Both the position numbers and the translations under genes were made by a program. The notes under the pieces are model-generated. The model saw only the letters and a program-made list of their open reading frames with translations. It did no database searches and had not been told where the DNA came from. From Phycisphaerales bacterium (lineage in GTDB: Bacteria > Planctomycetota > Phycisphaerae > Phycisphaerales > UBA1924), in the NCBI GenBank assembly GCA_040217175.1, contig JAVJNT010000001.1:806001-870000 (forward strand): a DNA stretch of 64,000 nucleotides, given 5' to 3'. Shown here in pieces: positions 20,455 to 30,704 of this stretch. Each line of letters begins with the position of its first letter. Position 1 is the first letter of the stretch.

Positions 20455-22755
20455 ATGGGATGCTGGAAGGTGCGCCGCACCGCGCTGCTGTCAGTATTGG
20501 TTGCCCTGGGCCTCACCGCCCCGTTCAGCTCGGCTCAGGGCGATGGTGCCTGCGGTGCAGATGCCTACTCGGGCCGCCTCTCGCCGGGTCCATTCGGTGC
20601 GACCGATCTCGTTCTATCCGATTTTACGGGCGATGGCCGACTCGACGCGGCCATGCCCGCTCGAGATTCTCAAGCGGTCACGGTCTTCCCGGCCGACGGC
20701 CCCCACGGGTTCGGGGCGGGCCTGACGCGGAGCGGCGTAAGCGGCGCGTTCCGACTGGCGTGCGGCGACCTGGACGGCGATGGCGACATCGACCTGGCCA
20801 GCACGGCGAGCTTCCGCGGGGTGTTCTGCGTCTTGCTTAACAAGGGCAATGGCTCGCTCGCCGAGCCGATTTTCTTCGGTTCGGGCGTCACGACGTTCGA
20901 TGTGACGCTTGCCGACTTCGACGGCGACGGCGACTTGGACGCCGCGTTGCCCGGAGCGAGCCGCGATGAGGTGTACGTGTTCCTCAACGACGGCGTTGGC
21001 GGCTTCGATGAGCAACGCACGTTTGCCGTGGGTGACGAGCCTAGCAAGCTGGCCGCCGGCGACCTGGATGGCGACGGTGACGCCGACCTGCTTGTCGTGC
21101 ATTTTCGCAATCAGCGCATCGCGCTGCTCAATGATGGTGCGGCCAACTTCGCCATCGGCGACGTCGGCGCGGCCGGGGTAAGCTCTCCGAACCGATTCGA
21201 GCTGGCCGACCTTGACAATGATGGCGACCTGGATGGCATCGCTACGGGCGCCAGCGTCGAGCAGGTGCTCTATCGCAACGACGGTGATGCGGTCTTCACG
21301 ATCGAGACCTGGCGTGCGGGCGGGTTGATCAGCGACATCGGCATCGGCGACGTCAACGGCGACGGGCTGCTGGACATCGTCGCGTCCCATTCGGGCACGT
21401 TCTCCACCCCGGGCACGAGCCTGCTGGTCAATGCGGGCGATGGCACGTTCGAGCCAGACATCATCGTGGGCCAGAGCCCAAATGCGTTGGTCGCCCTTGG
21501 CGACACCGACGGGGATGGCCTGCTCGACGCCGTGGCGGCGACGCCCTCCATGACCGTGCTGCCCAACGAGCTGCTGCGAACGGGCCGGACCACATTCGAG
21601 CTGTACGACACGGCCAATCGCCTTGGGAGCGTCCACGCCACGGACATCGACGGCGACGGCGACGTGGACGTGCTCGCGCCGACGCAAGCCCCCGTCGATG
21701 GCGTCCTGGTCATGCACAACGATGGCTCGGGCGCGCTCCTGCCGCCGGTCGTGTTCCGGGCCGGCACGGATCCCGTGCACCTGGCCGTGGCGGACATCGA
21801 TGGCGACGGCGACGCGGATGTAGCGCTGGTCAGCCGCGAGACGCGCACGATCACCATGCTGAAGAACAGCGCCGGCACGCTCGCCCAGGACAGCACCATC
21901 GTGCTGAGTGGCTGGCCATTGCGCGCGGCCCTGGAAGACGTCAACGGCGACGGCTTCCCGGACGCCATCGCGACGCTGGAGACAACCAACCAGGTCGCCG
22001 TGGCGCTCAACACCGGCACGGGGCGGTTCGGTCCTCGGAGCATGTATGGCGTGGGCCAAAGACCTTCCGGGCTGGCGGTGGGCGACGCCGACGGTGACGG
22101 TTGGTTGGACCTCCTGGTGACCAATCCCATCTCGCAGGACGCCAGCCTGCTGATCAACGACGGATCCGGCGGGTTCCAGGTCGAGCAGCGCCTCGACGTC
22201 CGGTTCACTCGGTATTCCGATGCCCGCTTGGTAGATCTTGACGGCGACGGTATCGTCGAAGCTGTGTTCGCGGGCAACAGCTGGGGCTTCTTACGCGGGC
22301 TGGGTGACGGCGCGTTTGGTCCGCTGGAGAGTCAGTTCAGCGGTTTGCGGGGTGTATCGCTCGACACGGGCGACGTCGATGGCGATGGCCTGCTGGATGT
22401 CGCCCGGCCCTCGTCGGTTGCCTTCCAGGCCGCCGACGGTTTCGGCACGGGCATCGCGTATGCGCCGCAGCTTGGCGACTGGGTCGCGCTGGCCGATCTC
22501 ACCGGCAATGGCCGTCTGGATCTGATTTCCTCGCAATCTGGCGACAGTGAGATCTACGTCTTGCGCAATCGATGTGCCGTTGCCGCATGCCCGGCCGACC
22601 TCGACGGCGACGGCGAGCTGACCATCTTCGACTTCCTGGCGTTCGGCAACCTCTTCGACCTGATGGACCCGCGCGCCGACTTCGACGGCGACGGCGCGTT
22701 CACGATCTTCGACTTCCTGGCGTTCCAAAATGCGTTTGGCCTCGGCTGCCCGTAG
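20455..22755 (+). CDS. Secreted FG-GAP/VCBS repeat protein with C-terminal dockerin-like repeats
   Basis: A 766-residue extracellular or surface protein. ATG 20455 (GGGAG 6 nt upstream) gives a signal peptide, RRTALLSVLVALGLTAPFSS then AQG. The body is a run of FG-GAP/VCBS repeats with calcium-type loops (DLDGDGDIDLAS, DFDGDGDLDAAL, DIDGDGDADVAL), about a dozen units spaced 45-60 residues, expected to fold as a beta-propeller. After CAVAACPA, two dockerin-like units follow (DLDGDGELTIFDFLAF and DFDGDGAFTIFDFLAF), ending GLGCP. This doublet, flanked by cysteines, is shared with the gene at 48-49.6 kb and probably directs surface anchoring or sorting; that role is inferred. Confidence 0.85.
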   Translation: MGCWKVRRTALLSVLVALGLTAPFSSAQGDGACGADAYSGRLSPGPFGATDLVLSDFTGDGRLDAAMPARDSQAVTVFPADGPHGFGAGLTRSGVSGAFRLACGDLDGDGDIDLASTASFRGVFCVLLNKGNGSLAEPIFFGSGVTTFDVTLADFDGDGDLDAALPGASRDEVYVFLNDGVGGFDEQRTFAVGDEPSKLAAGDLDGDGDADLLVVHFRNQRIALLNDGAANFAIGDVGAAGVSSPNRFELADLDNDGDLDGIATGASVEQVLYRNDGDAVFTIETWRAGGLISDIGIGDVNGDGLLDIVASHSGTFSTPGTSLLVNAGDGTFEPDIIVGQSPNALVALGDTDGDGLLDAVAATPSMTVLPNELLRTGRTTFELYDTANRLGSVHATDIDGDGDVDVLAPTQAPVDGVLVMHNDGSGALLPPVVFRAGTDPVHLAVADIDGDGDADVALVSRETRTITMLKNSAGTLAQDSTIVLSGWPLRAALEDVNGDGFPDAIATLETTNQVAVALNTGTGRFGPRSMYGVGQRPSGLAVGDADGDGWLDLLVTNPISQDASLLINDGSGGFQVEQRLDVRFTRYSDARLVDLDGDGIVEAVFAGNSWGFLRGLGDGAFGPLESQFSGLRGVSLDTGDVDGDGLLDVARPSSVAFQAADGFGTGIAYAPQLGDWVALADLTGNGRLDLISSQSGDSEIYVLRNRCAVAACPADLDGDGELTIFDFLAFGNLFDLMDPRADFDGDGAFTIFDFLAFQNAFGLGCP

Positions 22756-22764
22756 CCAGCTGGC

Positions 22765-23505
22765 TCACGCGCCAACCACCTCGTTGCGCAGCACGCCCAG
22801 CCCCTCGATCTCGACCTTTACCACGTCGCCCGGCCCGAGATACCTCGGCGGCGTACGCGCGGCACCGACGCCGCTGGGGGTGCCGGTCAAGATGACCGTG
22901 CCAGCCGGCAGCGTGGCGCCCTGGCTCAGGCGGCTGACGACCTCGGGCACGGCGTAGATCATGTCGCGGGTCGAGGCATGCTGCACGACCTCACCGTTCA
23001 GCCGCGTGGTGAGCGAGAGATTGGTTGGGTCGATGCCCTGCGCGGGCGTGAGGCTCGGGCCGAGCGGGCAGAACGTGTCGAAGCTCTTGCCGCGCACGAA
23101 CTGGCCGCCGCCGCCGTGCTTCTGCCACCAGCGAGCCGAGACGTCGTTCGCGCAGCAGTAGCCCAGCACGTAGCCGAGCGCCTCGTCGACCGACACGTCG
23201 CGCGCTGGCGTGCCAATCACGACCGCTAGCTCGCCCTCGTAGTCGACTTGTGGGCCGCCGGTCGCCTCGTCGACGCAACACGCAGGTAATGCGATCTCGT
23301 CATCATGCAGAATGATCGACGCCGGACTCTTCGCGAAGACGGTCGGGTGCTCGGAACTACCGCTCGCGCTGGTCGCCGCGGCCGCCGATGCCATCTCTCT
23401 GGCGTGCTCGCCGTAGTTGCGGCCGATGCAAGCGATCCAACGCAAGGGCAGCGACCCCGCGGGTGTCAGGACAGACGCGCCGACGTCATCACGGACCAGT
23501 TCCAT
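22765..23505 (-). CDS. Fumarylacetoacetate hydrolase family protein
   Basis: A 246-residue FAH-fold enzyme; the family includes acylpyruvases, isomerases and hydratases of aromatic degradation. Metal-site features are VDYEGELAVVIG (E-x-E type), the GYCCANDVSARWWQ loop and GKSFDTFCPLGP, with the closing TVILTGTPSGVGAART then the GDVVKVEIEGLG strand. The exact reaction cannot be read off. It is longer at the N-terminus than the minimal domain, with an Ala/Ser-rich loop at residues about 38-52. It converges on the VCBS gene nine bases away. Confidence 0.82.
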   Translation of the reverse strand: MELVRDDVGASVLTPAGSLPLRWIACIGRNYGEHAREMASAAAATSASGSSEHPTVFAKSPASIILHDDEIALPACCVDEATGGPQVDYEGELAVVIGTPARDVSVDEALGYVLGYCCANDVSARWWQKHGGGGQFVRGKSFDTFCPLGPSLTPAQGIDPTNLSLTTRLNGEVVQHASTRDMIYAVPEVVSRLSQGATLPAGTVILTGTPSGVGAARTPPRYLGPGDVVKVEIEGLGVLRNEVVGA

Positions 23506-23540
23506 CGTCGGTACCTACGCAGGATCTTCCGACCGCGTAA

Positions 23541-23585
23541 GCAAAAAGAAAGCTCCGACGCACCCGGGGGGTGGACGCGTCGGAG
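23541..23585 (-). terminator. Rho-independent terminator of the fasciclin gene
   Basis: Reading the minus strand, CTCCGACGC (23585-23577) pairs with GCGTCGGAG (23561-23553) around a G/C loop and is followed by CTTTCTTTTTGC. It lies about 100 nt after the fasciclin stop and before the FAH gene. Confidence 0.75.
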
Positions 23586-23686
23586 TGGGATGCTGCTCGC
23601 CCGGCACGCCTTGGATCGGCCGGGCAAAACAGCAAGGAGAGAGAGGGGGTTTGAATCGACTTGGTGAGAAGCGGGCGAGGCCGCGA

Positions 23687-24676
23687 TCAGCCAGGCAGGA
23701 TCACCGAGTCGATGACGTGGATGACGCCGTTGCTCGTCTCGATGTCGCTGTTGATCACGTTGGCGCCGTCGATGGTCAGGCGGCCGTCCTCGATGCCCAC
23801 GCGGACGGTGTCGCCCTGCAGCGTCTCGGCCCGCTGGGCGCCCACGGCGTCGCGAGCGTACACGCGGCCCGACACGACGTGGTAGGTCAGGATCTTGGTC
23901 AGCGTCTCGCGGTTCTCCGGCCGGAGCAGCTCCTCGAGCGTGCCCTGGGGCAGCTTGCGGAACGCCTCATCGGTCGGCGCGAACACGGTCAGGGCGTCAT
24001 CGCCAGTGAGCGCACTCGTCAGGCCGGCGGCCTCGATGGCCTTGGCGAGGATGGTGAAGCGGCCATCGCCGGTGGCGACCTGCGCCAGGTTCTTGGTCTC
24101 GGGGATGATCACGCTGTCGATGACGTGGATCACGCCGTTGCTGGCGTCGACGTCGGTCGCGATGATGCGGGCGTTGTCGACGAAGGCGCCCCGGTCGTTC
24201 TGCGAGAAGTCGATCCGCTGGCCGTTGAGCGTGGTCGCATCGTTGCGGCTCAGCACCTTGCTGGCCGGCAGCTCGCCGCTGACGACGTGGTAGGTCAGGA
24301 TGCTGACGAGCTTCTGCTTGTTCTCGGGCTTGAGCAGGTCGTTGATGGTGCCCTCGCCCAGCTTGGCGAAGGCCTCGTCGGTCGGGGCGAACACGGTCAG
24401 CGGGCCGCTGCTGCTCAGGGCATCGGCCAGGCCGGCAGCCTGGGCGGCGGCAAGGAGCGTCTTGAACTGCCCGGCCTCGGACGCGACGCCGACGATGGTG
24501 TCGTCCGACGCGTTGTTGGAGACCATGGTGACGGCCTGCGTCTCGTTCTTCTCGTAGCCGCAGGCGCTCTGGCAGGAGTCCTGCTTGGCGCCGCTGGGCG
24601 CGGTGCCCAGGGCAAAGGCGGCGGTGGCGAGGCCGGCGACGGCGGCGATAGTCAGGGCGGTGGTCTTGCGAGTCAT
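23687..24676 (-). CDS. Secreted protein with two fasciclin (FAS1) domains
   Basis: A 329-residue exported protein. ATG 24676 has AAGGAGG 9 nt upstream, one of the best ribosome sites in the window. The signal peptide reads MTRKTTALTIAAVAGLATAA FALG. A short Cys-containing spacer follows (CQSACGYEKNE). Two FAS1 domains then follow, each with the H1 box LTVFAPTDEAF and H2 box ILTYHVVSG, and each closing NGVIHVIDSVI. FAS1 domains usually mediate adhesion or extracellular binding. A two-cysteine spacer could tether the protein, but there is no lipobox. A strong terminator follows. Confidence 0.9.
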   Translation of the reverse strand: MTRKTTALTIAAVAGLATAAFALGTAPSGAKQDSCQSACGYEKNETQAVTMVSNNASDDTIVGVASEAGQFKTLLAAAQAAGLADALSSSGPLTVFAPTDEAFAKLGEGTINDLLKPENKQKLVSILTYHVVSGELPASKVLSRNDATTLNGQRIDFSQNDRGAFVDNARIIATDVDASNGVIHVIDSVIIPETKNLAQVATGDGRFTILAKAIEAAGLTSALTGDDALTVFAPTDEAFRKLPQGTLEELLRPENRETLTKILTYHVVSGRVYARDAVGAQRAETLQGDTVRVGIEDGRLTIDGANVINSDIETSNGVIHVIDSVILPG

Positions 24677-24814
24677 GATCGGTGTCCTCCTTCGGGGGGG
24701 AACGTCGTTGTGCGGCGGTGCCCGCTCGCGGGCGTTGCCTTGGTGAATGCTCAACACCGCAGATCCCCGTGTTGCCACCATCCGTCGCAGCCCTAATGCC
24801 GGCACCCCGAGCCG

Positions 24815-24830
24815 GTTTGTGCTCACAAAC
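24815..24830. promoter_or_regulatory. Inverted repeat, possible operator
   Basis: GTTTGTG and CACAAAC form a perfect 7-bp inverted repeat around CT. It is 139 bp upstream of the fasciclin start and about 280 bp upstream of tig, with no T-run, so a protein-binding site is more likely than a terminator. Confidence 0.35.
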
Positions 24831-25010
24831 GGCCTTCACGCGATGCCAGGGGCGATTTGACCGGATCGGCCATCAGGACTCTCCGCATTGCGGATCGCGG
24901 GGATACCGACGGCCACGCGGGCAAGTCTGGGGGCGACTTTTTCGTGATTTTGGCGACGGAGGTCCGCCAACCGGCCCGCGAGCACGAACGCGGGCCATCC
25001 CGGGACTCGC

Positions 25011-25016
25011 TATACT
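25011..25016 (+). promoter_or_regulatory. Candidate -10 box of tig
   Basis: TATACT (5 of 6 to consensus) lies 95 nt before the tig start. I see no matching -35 box, so this is tentative. Confidence 0.3.
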
Positions 25017-25111
25017 GCCCTTCGCGCTCCGCTTCGGCAGGGTCGCGCACCCATGCATTCTCGCTCGCACCACCACGACCTGCCCCGAATCTGGTCTCCG
25101 GAGTTCGATCA

Positions 25112-26491
25112 ATGGCCGATACCGCACAAGCGGACATCTTGAAGGACTACACCGTCACCGACAGCGGCCCGAGCCGCAAGCGCCTGGAGATCGAGGTCGC
25201 AGCGGACACGGTCGATGAGCGGCTCCGCACGTCGGTCGACACCATCCTCGAAGAGGCCGAATTGCCCGGCTTCCGCCGCGGCCGCGTGCCCAAGGCGCTG
25301 GTCGAGAAGCGTTTCGGCTCCAACATCAGGAGCGAGGCCCGCAACCAGATCGTTGCCGAGGCCTACCAGCAGGCCGTTGAGAAGAGCGGCCTGAAGGTCA
25401 TCGGCGACCCCTTCGGCACCCAGCTCAAGGACATCGAACTCGAAGCCGGCAAGCCGTTGAAGTTCGGTCTGGACGTCGAGGTTCAGCCCGAGTTCGACCT
25501 GCCCAAGCTCGAGGGGCTCGAGCTGAAGAAGCCGGTCCTTGAAGTCAGCGACGAGCGCGTCGACGAGGAACTCACAAAGATCTGCCTCAACGAGGGCACG
25601 CTCGAGAGCCACGACGCCAGCGAGAAGGGCGACTACCTCACCGGCAACGCCAAGATGGTCGATGCCGATGGCACCGAGCACTACAACATCGAGGGCGCCG
25701 TCGTCCAGTGCCCGCCCGACGGCAAGCAGGGCATGATCCTGGGCGTCGTCGTTGAGGACCTGGGCAAGCAGCTCGGTCAGCCGAAGGTCGGCGACACCGC
25801 CACCATCAAGACCAAGGGCCCCGAGCAGCACGAGGTCGAGGCCCTCCGCGGCAAGGACCTGACCGTGACCTTCGAGGTCACCGCCATCGACAAGATCGTC
25901 CCGCTCGATCGGGCCGAGCTGGTCAGCCGGTTCAGCCTCGAGAACGAGGACGAGCTCAAGAGCCGCCTCCGCGAGCGTCTCGAGCAGCGGTCGCGCATCC
26001 AGCAGACCACGGCCCTGCGTCAACAGGTCGCCAAGCACCTGCTGGAGAACACCGAGTTCGAGCTGCCCGAGCGCATGACGGCCCAGCAGGCCGGCCGCGC
26101 CATGGAGCGCCGTCGCATGGAGCTCATGTACCGCGGCATGGACGAGACCGAGATCGAGAGCCACGTCGCCCAGCTCCGGGCCGCGTCGGCCGCCGAGGCC
26201 CGCCAGAACCTCAAGCTCTTCTTCGTGCTCAACCGCGTGGCCGAGGAGATGGACGTGCAGGTCTCCGAGAACGAGGCCCGCCAGCGCGTGGCCGAGATGG
26301 CCTTCGAGCGCGGCGCCCGCCCCGAGCAGTTCTTCCAGGAGCTGGTCCAGAGCGGCCGCATCCAGAGCATCTTCCTGCAGATCCGCGAGCACAAGACCCT
26401 TGACGCGATCGTCGAGAAGTCGACCGTCAAGGAAGTCAAGGCCGAGGAACTCCAGGGCGAGCTGGGCGAGGGCGTCGAGCCGACTGCCTGA
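25112..26491 (+). CDS. tig: Trigger factor
   Basis: A 459-residue ribosome-associated chaperone. The N-terminal ribosome-docking signature is [16 protein letters not shown] (family GFRxGxxP) at residues about 49-64. The middle region corresponds to the FKBP-type PPIase domain, but it reads [20 protein letters not shown] and lacks the usual GDxxxxDFxG pattern, so peptidyl-prolyl isomerase activity is doubtful. The C-terminal helical chaperone arms ([38 protein letters not shown]) are full length. ATG 25112 has GGAG 8 nt upstream. clpP/clpX, its common neighbours, are absent; a terminator and guaB follow. Confidence 0.9.
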   Translation: MADTAQADILKDYTVTDSGPSRKRLEIEVAADTVDERLRTSVDTILEEAELPGFRRGRVPKALVEKRFGSNIRSEARNQIVAEAYQQAVEKSGLKVIGDPFGTQLKDIELEAGKPLKFGLDVEVQPEFDLPKLEGLELKKPVLEVSDERVDEELTKICLNEGTLESHDASEKGDYLTGNAKMVDADGTEHYNIEGAVVQCPPDGKQGMILGVVVEDLGKQLGQPKVGDTATIKTKGPEQHEVEALRGKDLTVTFEVTAIDKIVPLDRAELVSRFSLENEDELKSRLRERLEQRSRIQQTTALRQQVAKHLLENTEFELPERMTAQQAGRAMERRRMELMYRGMDETEIESHVAQLRAASAAEARQNLKLFFVLNRVAEEMDVQVSENEARQRVAEMAFERGARPEQFFQELVQSGRIQSIFLQIREHKTLDAIVEKSTVKEVKAEELQGELGEGVEPTA

Positions 26492-28237
<1,746 letters not shown>

Positions 28238-28271
28238 CGCTCGCAGGCCATCAACATCGAAGGAGCCCGAC

Positions 28272-28817
28272 ATGACCCCGACCGCCACCATGCTCGCTTG
28301 CCTCCTGGGCATCTTTGCGATGGGAGGTGCGCTCGCCCTCGGGGTCGGGCCGGGCCAACAAGAAGGGCAGCCAGCAGCGTCCGGACCCACCGAGATCGCG
28401 CTGCCGGAGACGCACCACGGCGCGTGGGCCGGCCCCAACCGGCTCTGGATCTTCGATCCCACCACGCCCGACCGTTCGGACGGCACCGTCGAGGTCGCCG
28501 CCAAGACCGTCCGCTACACCTGGTCTCGCGGTGACAAGGACCACGAGGGCGTGATCGAGCTCGCCGGCCAGCCCGGGGCGCTCCGGTGCGAATGGACCGA
28601 CAGCTTCCACGCCGGCGGAGGCATGACCCTGCACGGCTACCAGCACGAAGGCGTCGTGCACCTCTACGGCACCTATCCCGCCGGCCCGGGCCAGCCCGAC
28701 TGGGGCTGGCAGATCGAACTCGACGCCCGCGACCGCGAGGCCTTCGTCCTGCGAATGTTCAACGTCGTGCCCGGCCACGGACCGATGCCAGCGGTGGTTC
28801 TGCACGGCACGCGATAG
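28272..28817 (+). CDS. Exported protein of unknown function
   Basis: A 181-residue protein with a signal peptide (ATMLACLLGIFAMGGALALG), AAGGAG 6 nt before ATG 28272, and no lipobox Cys. The mature part has Trp- and Gly-rich beta-type segments (HHGAWAGPNRLWIFDPTTPD, QPDWGWQIELDARDREAFVL) with no family I recognise. It sits 34 nt after guaB and may be cotranscribed, but the context gives no functional hint. Confidence 0.6.
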   Translation: MTPTATMLACLLGIFAMGGALALGVGPGQQEGQPAASGPTEIALPETHHGAWAGPNRLWIFDPTTPDRSDGTVEVAAKTVRYTWSRGDKDHEGVIELAGQPGALRCEWTDSFHAGGGMTLHGYQHEGVVHLYGTYPAGPGQPDWGWQIELDARDREAFVLRMFNVVPGHGPMPAVVLHGTR

Positions 28818-28886
28818 ACCGCCGATGCTTCCGTCGGCTTACGATCGAGCTCACCCGATACCGCACCACGCAGGGAGACACGACCG

Positions 28887-29690
28887 ATGATCACCAGCAC
28901 CGGCAACCCCGCCGTCAGCAAGGTCGAGCAGTATCTCGGCCACGGCGATTGGGCCGATCACGTCGCCGCACCAAAGACCATGACCTATCAGGGCGCCATC
29001 ACCAACACGGCGATCCTGCTTGGGCTGACCGTGGGCACGGCAACGCTGCTGTGGTCGTTCGCCGCGGAGATGTGGCTGGCCCTTCTGGCTGGCGGCGGCA
29101 TCCTCGGACTTATTCTGGCGCTCGTCATTATCTTCAAGCCGCGGCTTGCCCCGTTCCTCGCGCCGATCTACGCGCTCGCCGAAGGCGCGTTCCTGGCAGG
29201 CGCGTCGTTCATGTGGGTCGGGTTCGCAAGCAAGGAGCAGGCCGCAGCCTCCAGCGGTGGCGGCGGCGTGATGGCCCAGCTCGACACTTCGCTCATCGCC
29301 CAGGCCGCCGGGCTGACCTTCGCCATCACCGCCGTCATGCTCGCGCTCTACGCCACGCGGATCATCCGCGCCACGCCGCTGGTCGTCCGCATGATCGTCG
29401 TCGCCACCGGCGGTGTCCTGCTCTTCGCGCTGGCCAACATCCTGCTGAGCTTCCTCGGCGTCCGCCTCGTGAGCTGGAACGGCGGGCCGCTGAGCATCGC
29501 CGTCAGCGGCGTCATCGTCGCCGTCGCGGCCTTCAACCTCATCATCGACTTCAAGATCGTCGAGGACGGCGTGGCCAACAAGGCCCCCAAGTGGATGGAG
29601 TGGTACGCCGGCTTTGCCCTTCTGGTCACCATCGTCTGGCTCTACCTCAGCATCCTCCGCCTGCTGGCCATGCTCCGCGGCGGGGAGTAG
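28887..29690 (+). CDS. Bax inhibitor-1/YccA family membrane protein
   Basis: A 267-residue protein with seven hydrophobic segments, matching the BI-1/YccA family (here the YetJ/YccA-like branch). Residues 1-30 are soluble (PAVSKVEQYLGHGDW), followed by TMTYQGAITNTAILLGL, IIFKPRLAPFLAPIYALAEG, and an Ala/Ser/Gly-rich loop. The last segments contain NLIIDFKIVEDGVANKAPKW, the conserved acidic pair region of the family. Bacterial members have been linked to calcium leak; the role here is unknown. GGGAGA precedes the ATG and a strong terminator follows. Confidence 0.87.
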   Translation: MITSTGNPAVSKVEQYLGHGDWADHVAAPKTMTYQGAITNTAILLGLTVGTATLLWSFAAEMWLALLAGGGILGLILALVIIFKPRLAPFLAPIYALAEGAFLAGASFMWVGFASKEQAAASSGGGGVMAQLDTSLIAQAAGLTFAITAVMLALYATRIIRATPLVVRMIVVATGGVLLFALANILLSFLGVRLVSWNGGPLSIAVSGVIVAVAAFNLIIDFKIVEDGVANKAPKWMEWYAGFALLVTIVWLYLSILRLLAMLRGGE

Positions 29691-29718
29691 GCAGCAATCT
29701 CGAATGCGAAGTTCAACG

Positions 29719-29748
29719 AGCCGGCGTCCTCGGACGCCGGCTTGTTTA
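29719..29748 (+). terminator. Rho-independent terminator after the BI-1 gene
   Basis: AGCCGGCGTC and GACGCCGGCT form a perfect 10-bp stem around CTCG, followed by TGTTTATAT. It ends the BI-1 transcript and faces the stop of the HNH gene. Confidence 0.85.
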
Positions 29749-29765
29749 TATCGCAACGAGTTCAC

Positions 29766-30557
29766 TTAGCGCCCAGCAGGCAAGAACATCCGCCACGCCG
29801 CGAATCTCGGATCGCTGCGCGCGCCGCGGGCCTTGTTGCCCGGTCCGCCCGAGCCCCAACCGTGCAGGATCGAATCGGGCGTGGGCCGCTTGGGCGCTCG
29901 TGCCAAGGGCATGCCTGCCTCGCTGGGCGTGCGATCGCCCTTGGCGGCGTTGCAGCGGATGCACGCGGCCACCAGGTTCTCCCAGCTATCGCCGCCGCCC
30001 CGCGCGCGGGGCAATACGTGGTCGACCGACAAGTCTCCGCCGCGGAAGTACCGCTTGCAGTACTGGCACTGGTGCCCGTCGCGCTCGAAGATCGTCCGCC
30101 GGCTCAGCCGCACCTGCACGCGTGGCAAGCGGTCGTAGCCCAGGAGCCGGATCACCCGTGGAACGGCGATCGACAGCCGGACCGTGCGCACCCAATCGTG
30201 GGCGGCCGGCTCCATCTCGTGCTGCAAGGCCGACACCTCGACCCACTGGGCGAAGTCGTAGTTGCTGAACGTCGCCGTCGTGTCCTCGCCCTCGACGTGG
30301 ACGACCTCGGCCAGTTCCTTGCATAGCAGCGTGAACGCCCGGCGGGCGGTGACAATGCGCAGCGCGGCATAGTGCTTGTTCAAGAGCAGCACGGGCACAT
30401 CGAGCGAGCACGCTCGGATGGCTCGGATCTCGGTCGAGTGCGTATGAGCATGCTGGTGGCGGCCGTGGCTCTTGGTCGTGCGGGGGCGAGAGCCGCCCCC
30501 CCGGGACGCCTGGGGCGCGTCGCCGTTTGGCCTCGGGTTGGGTCTGGAAGGACGCAT
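29766..30557 (-). CDS. HNH endonuclease family protein
   Basis: A 263-residue protein. The HNH domain is at residues about 155-215: RTIFERDGHQCQYCKRYF, then DLSVDHVLPRARGG and NLVAACIRCNAAKGDRTP, giving the CxxC...H...CxxC treble-clef layout. Upstream is a conserved domain (VPVLLLNKHYAALRIVTARR, AFTLLCKELAEVVH) found with many stand-alone HNH proteins. The first 45 residues are basic and low complexity. The substrate is unknown. Nothing around it suggests a defence island, intron or intein. ATG 30557 is chosen; TTG 30566 is possible. Confidence 0.82.
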   Translation of the reverse strand: MRPSRPNPRPNGDAPQASRGGGSRPRTTKSHGRHQHAHTHSTEIRAIRACSLDVPVLLLNKHYAALRIVTARRAFTLLCKELAEVVHVEGEDTTATFSNYDFAQWVEVSALQHEMEPAAHDWVRTVRLSIAVPRVIRLLGYDRLPRVQVRLSRRTIFERDGHQCQYCKRYFRGGDLSVDHVLPRARGGGDSWENLVAACIRCNAAKGDRTPSEAGMPLARAPKRPTPDSILHGWGSGGPGNKARGARSDPRFAAWRMFLPAGR

Positions 30558-30704
30558 CCTCGACAAAACCGCCTTGCGAACGAATTGTCGGCAAGAACGG
30601 CCCGATTGTCCACAGCCGAACCCACAGGTTTTACGCGATCCGAACGCCGCCGCGTGGCGAGGCTGCCCGTACGTCCGCGAACTCGCCGCCAGCCCGTCGC
30701 TCGG

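Larger units (their letters stand above)
24677..25111. other. Divergent intergenic region between the fasciclin gene and tig
   Basis: A 435-bp stretch without a convincing gene; open frames through it are extensions without start signals. It holds a 16-bp inverted repeat (24815-24830) and a TATACT -10-like box (25011-25016) facing tig. GGAG 8 nt before the tig ATG is the ribosome site. Confidence 0.55.

Noticed and set aside
29766-30557. HNH protein as part of a defence system or mobile intron
   Set aside because: Flanked by housekeeping genes, no repeats, no partner nuclease or methylase. It matches a stand-alone family.
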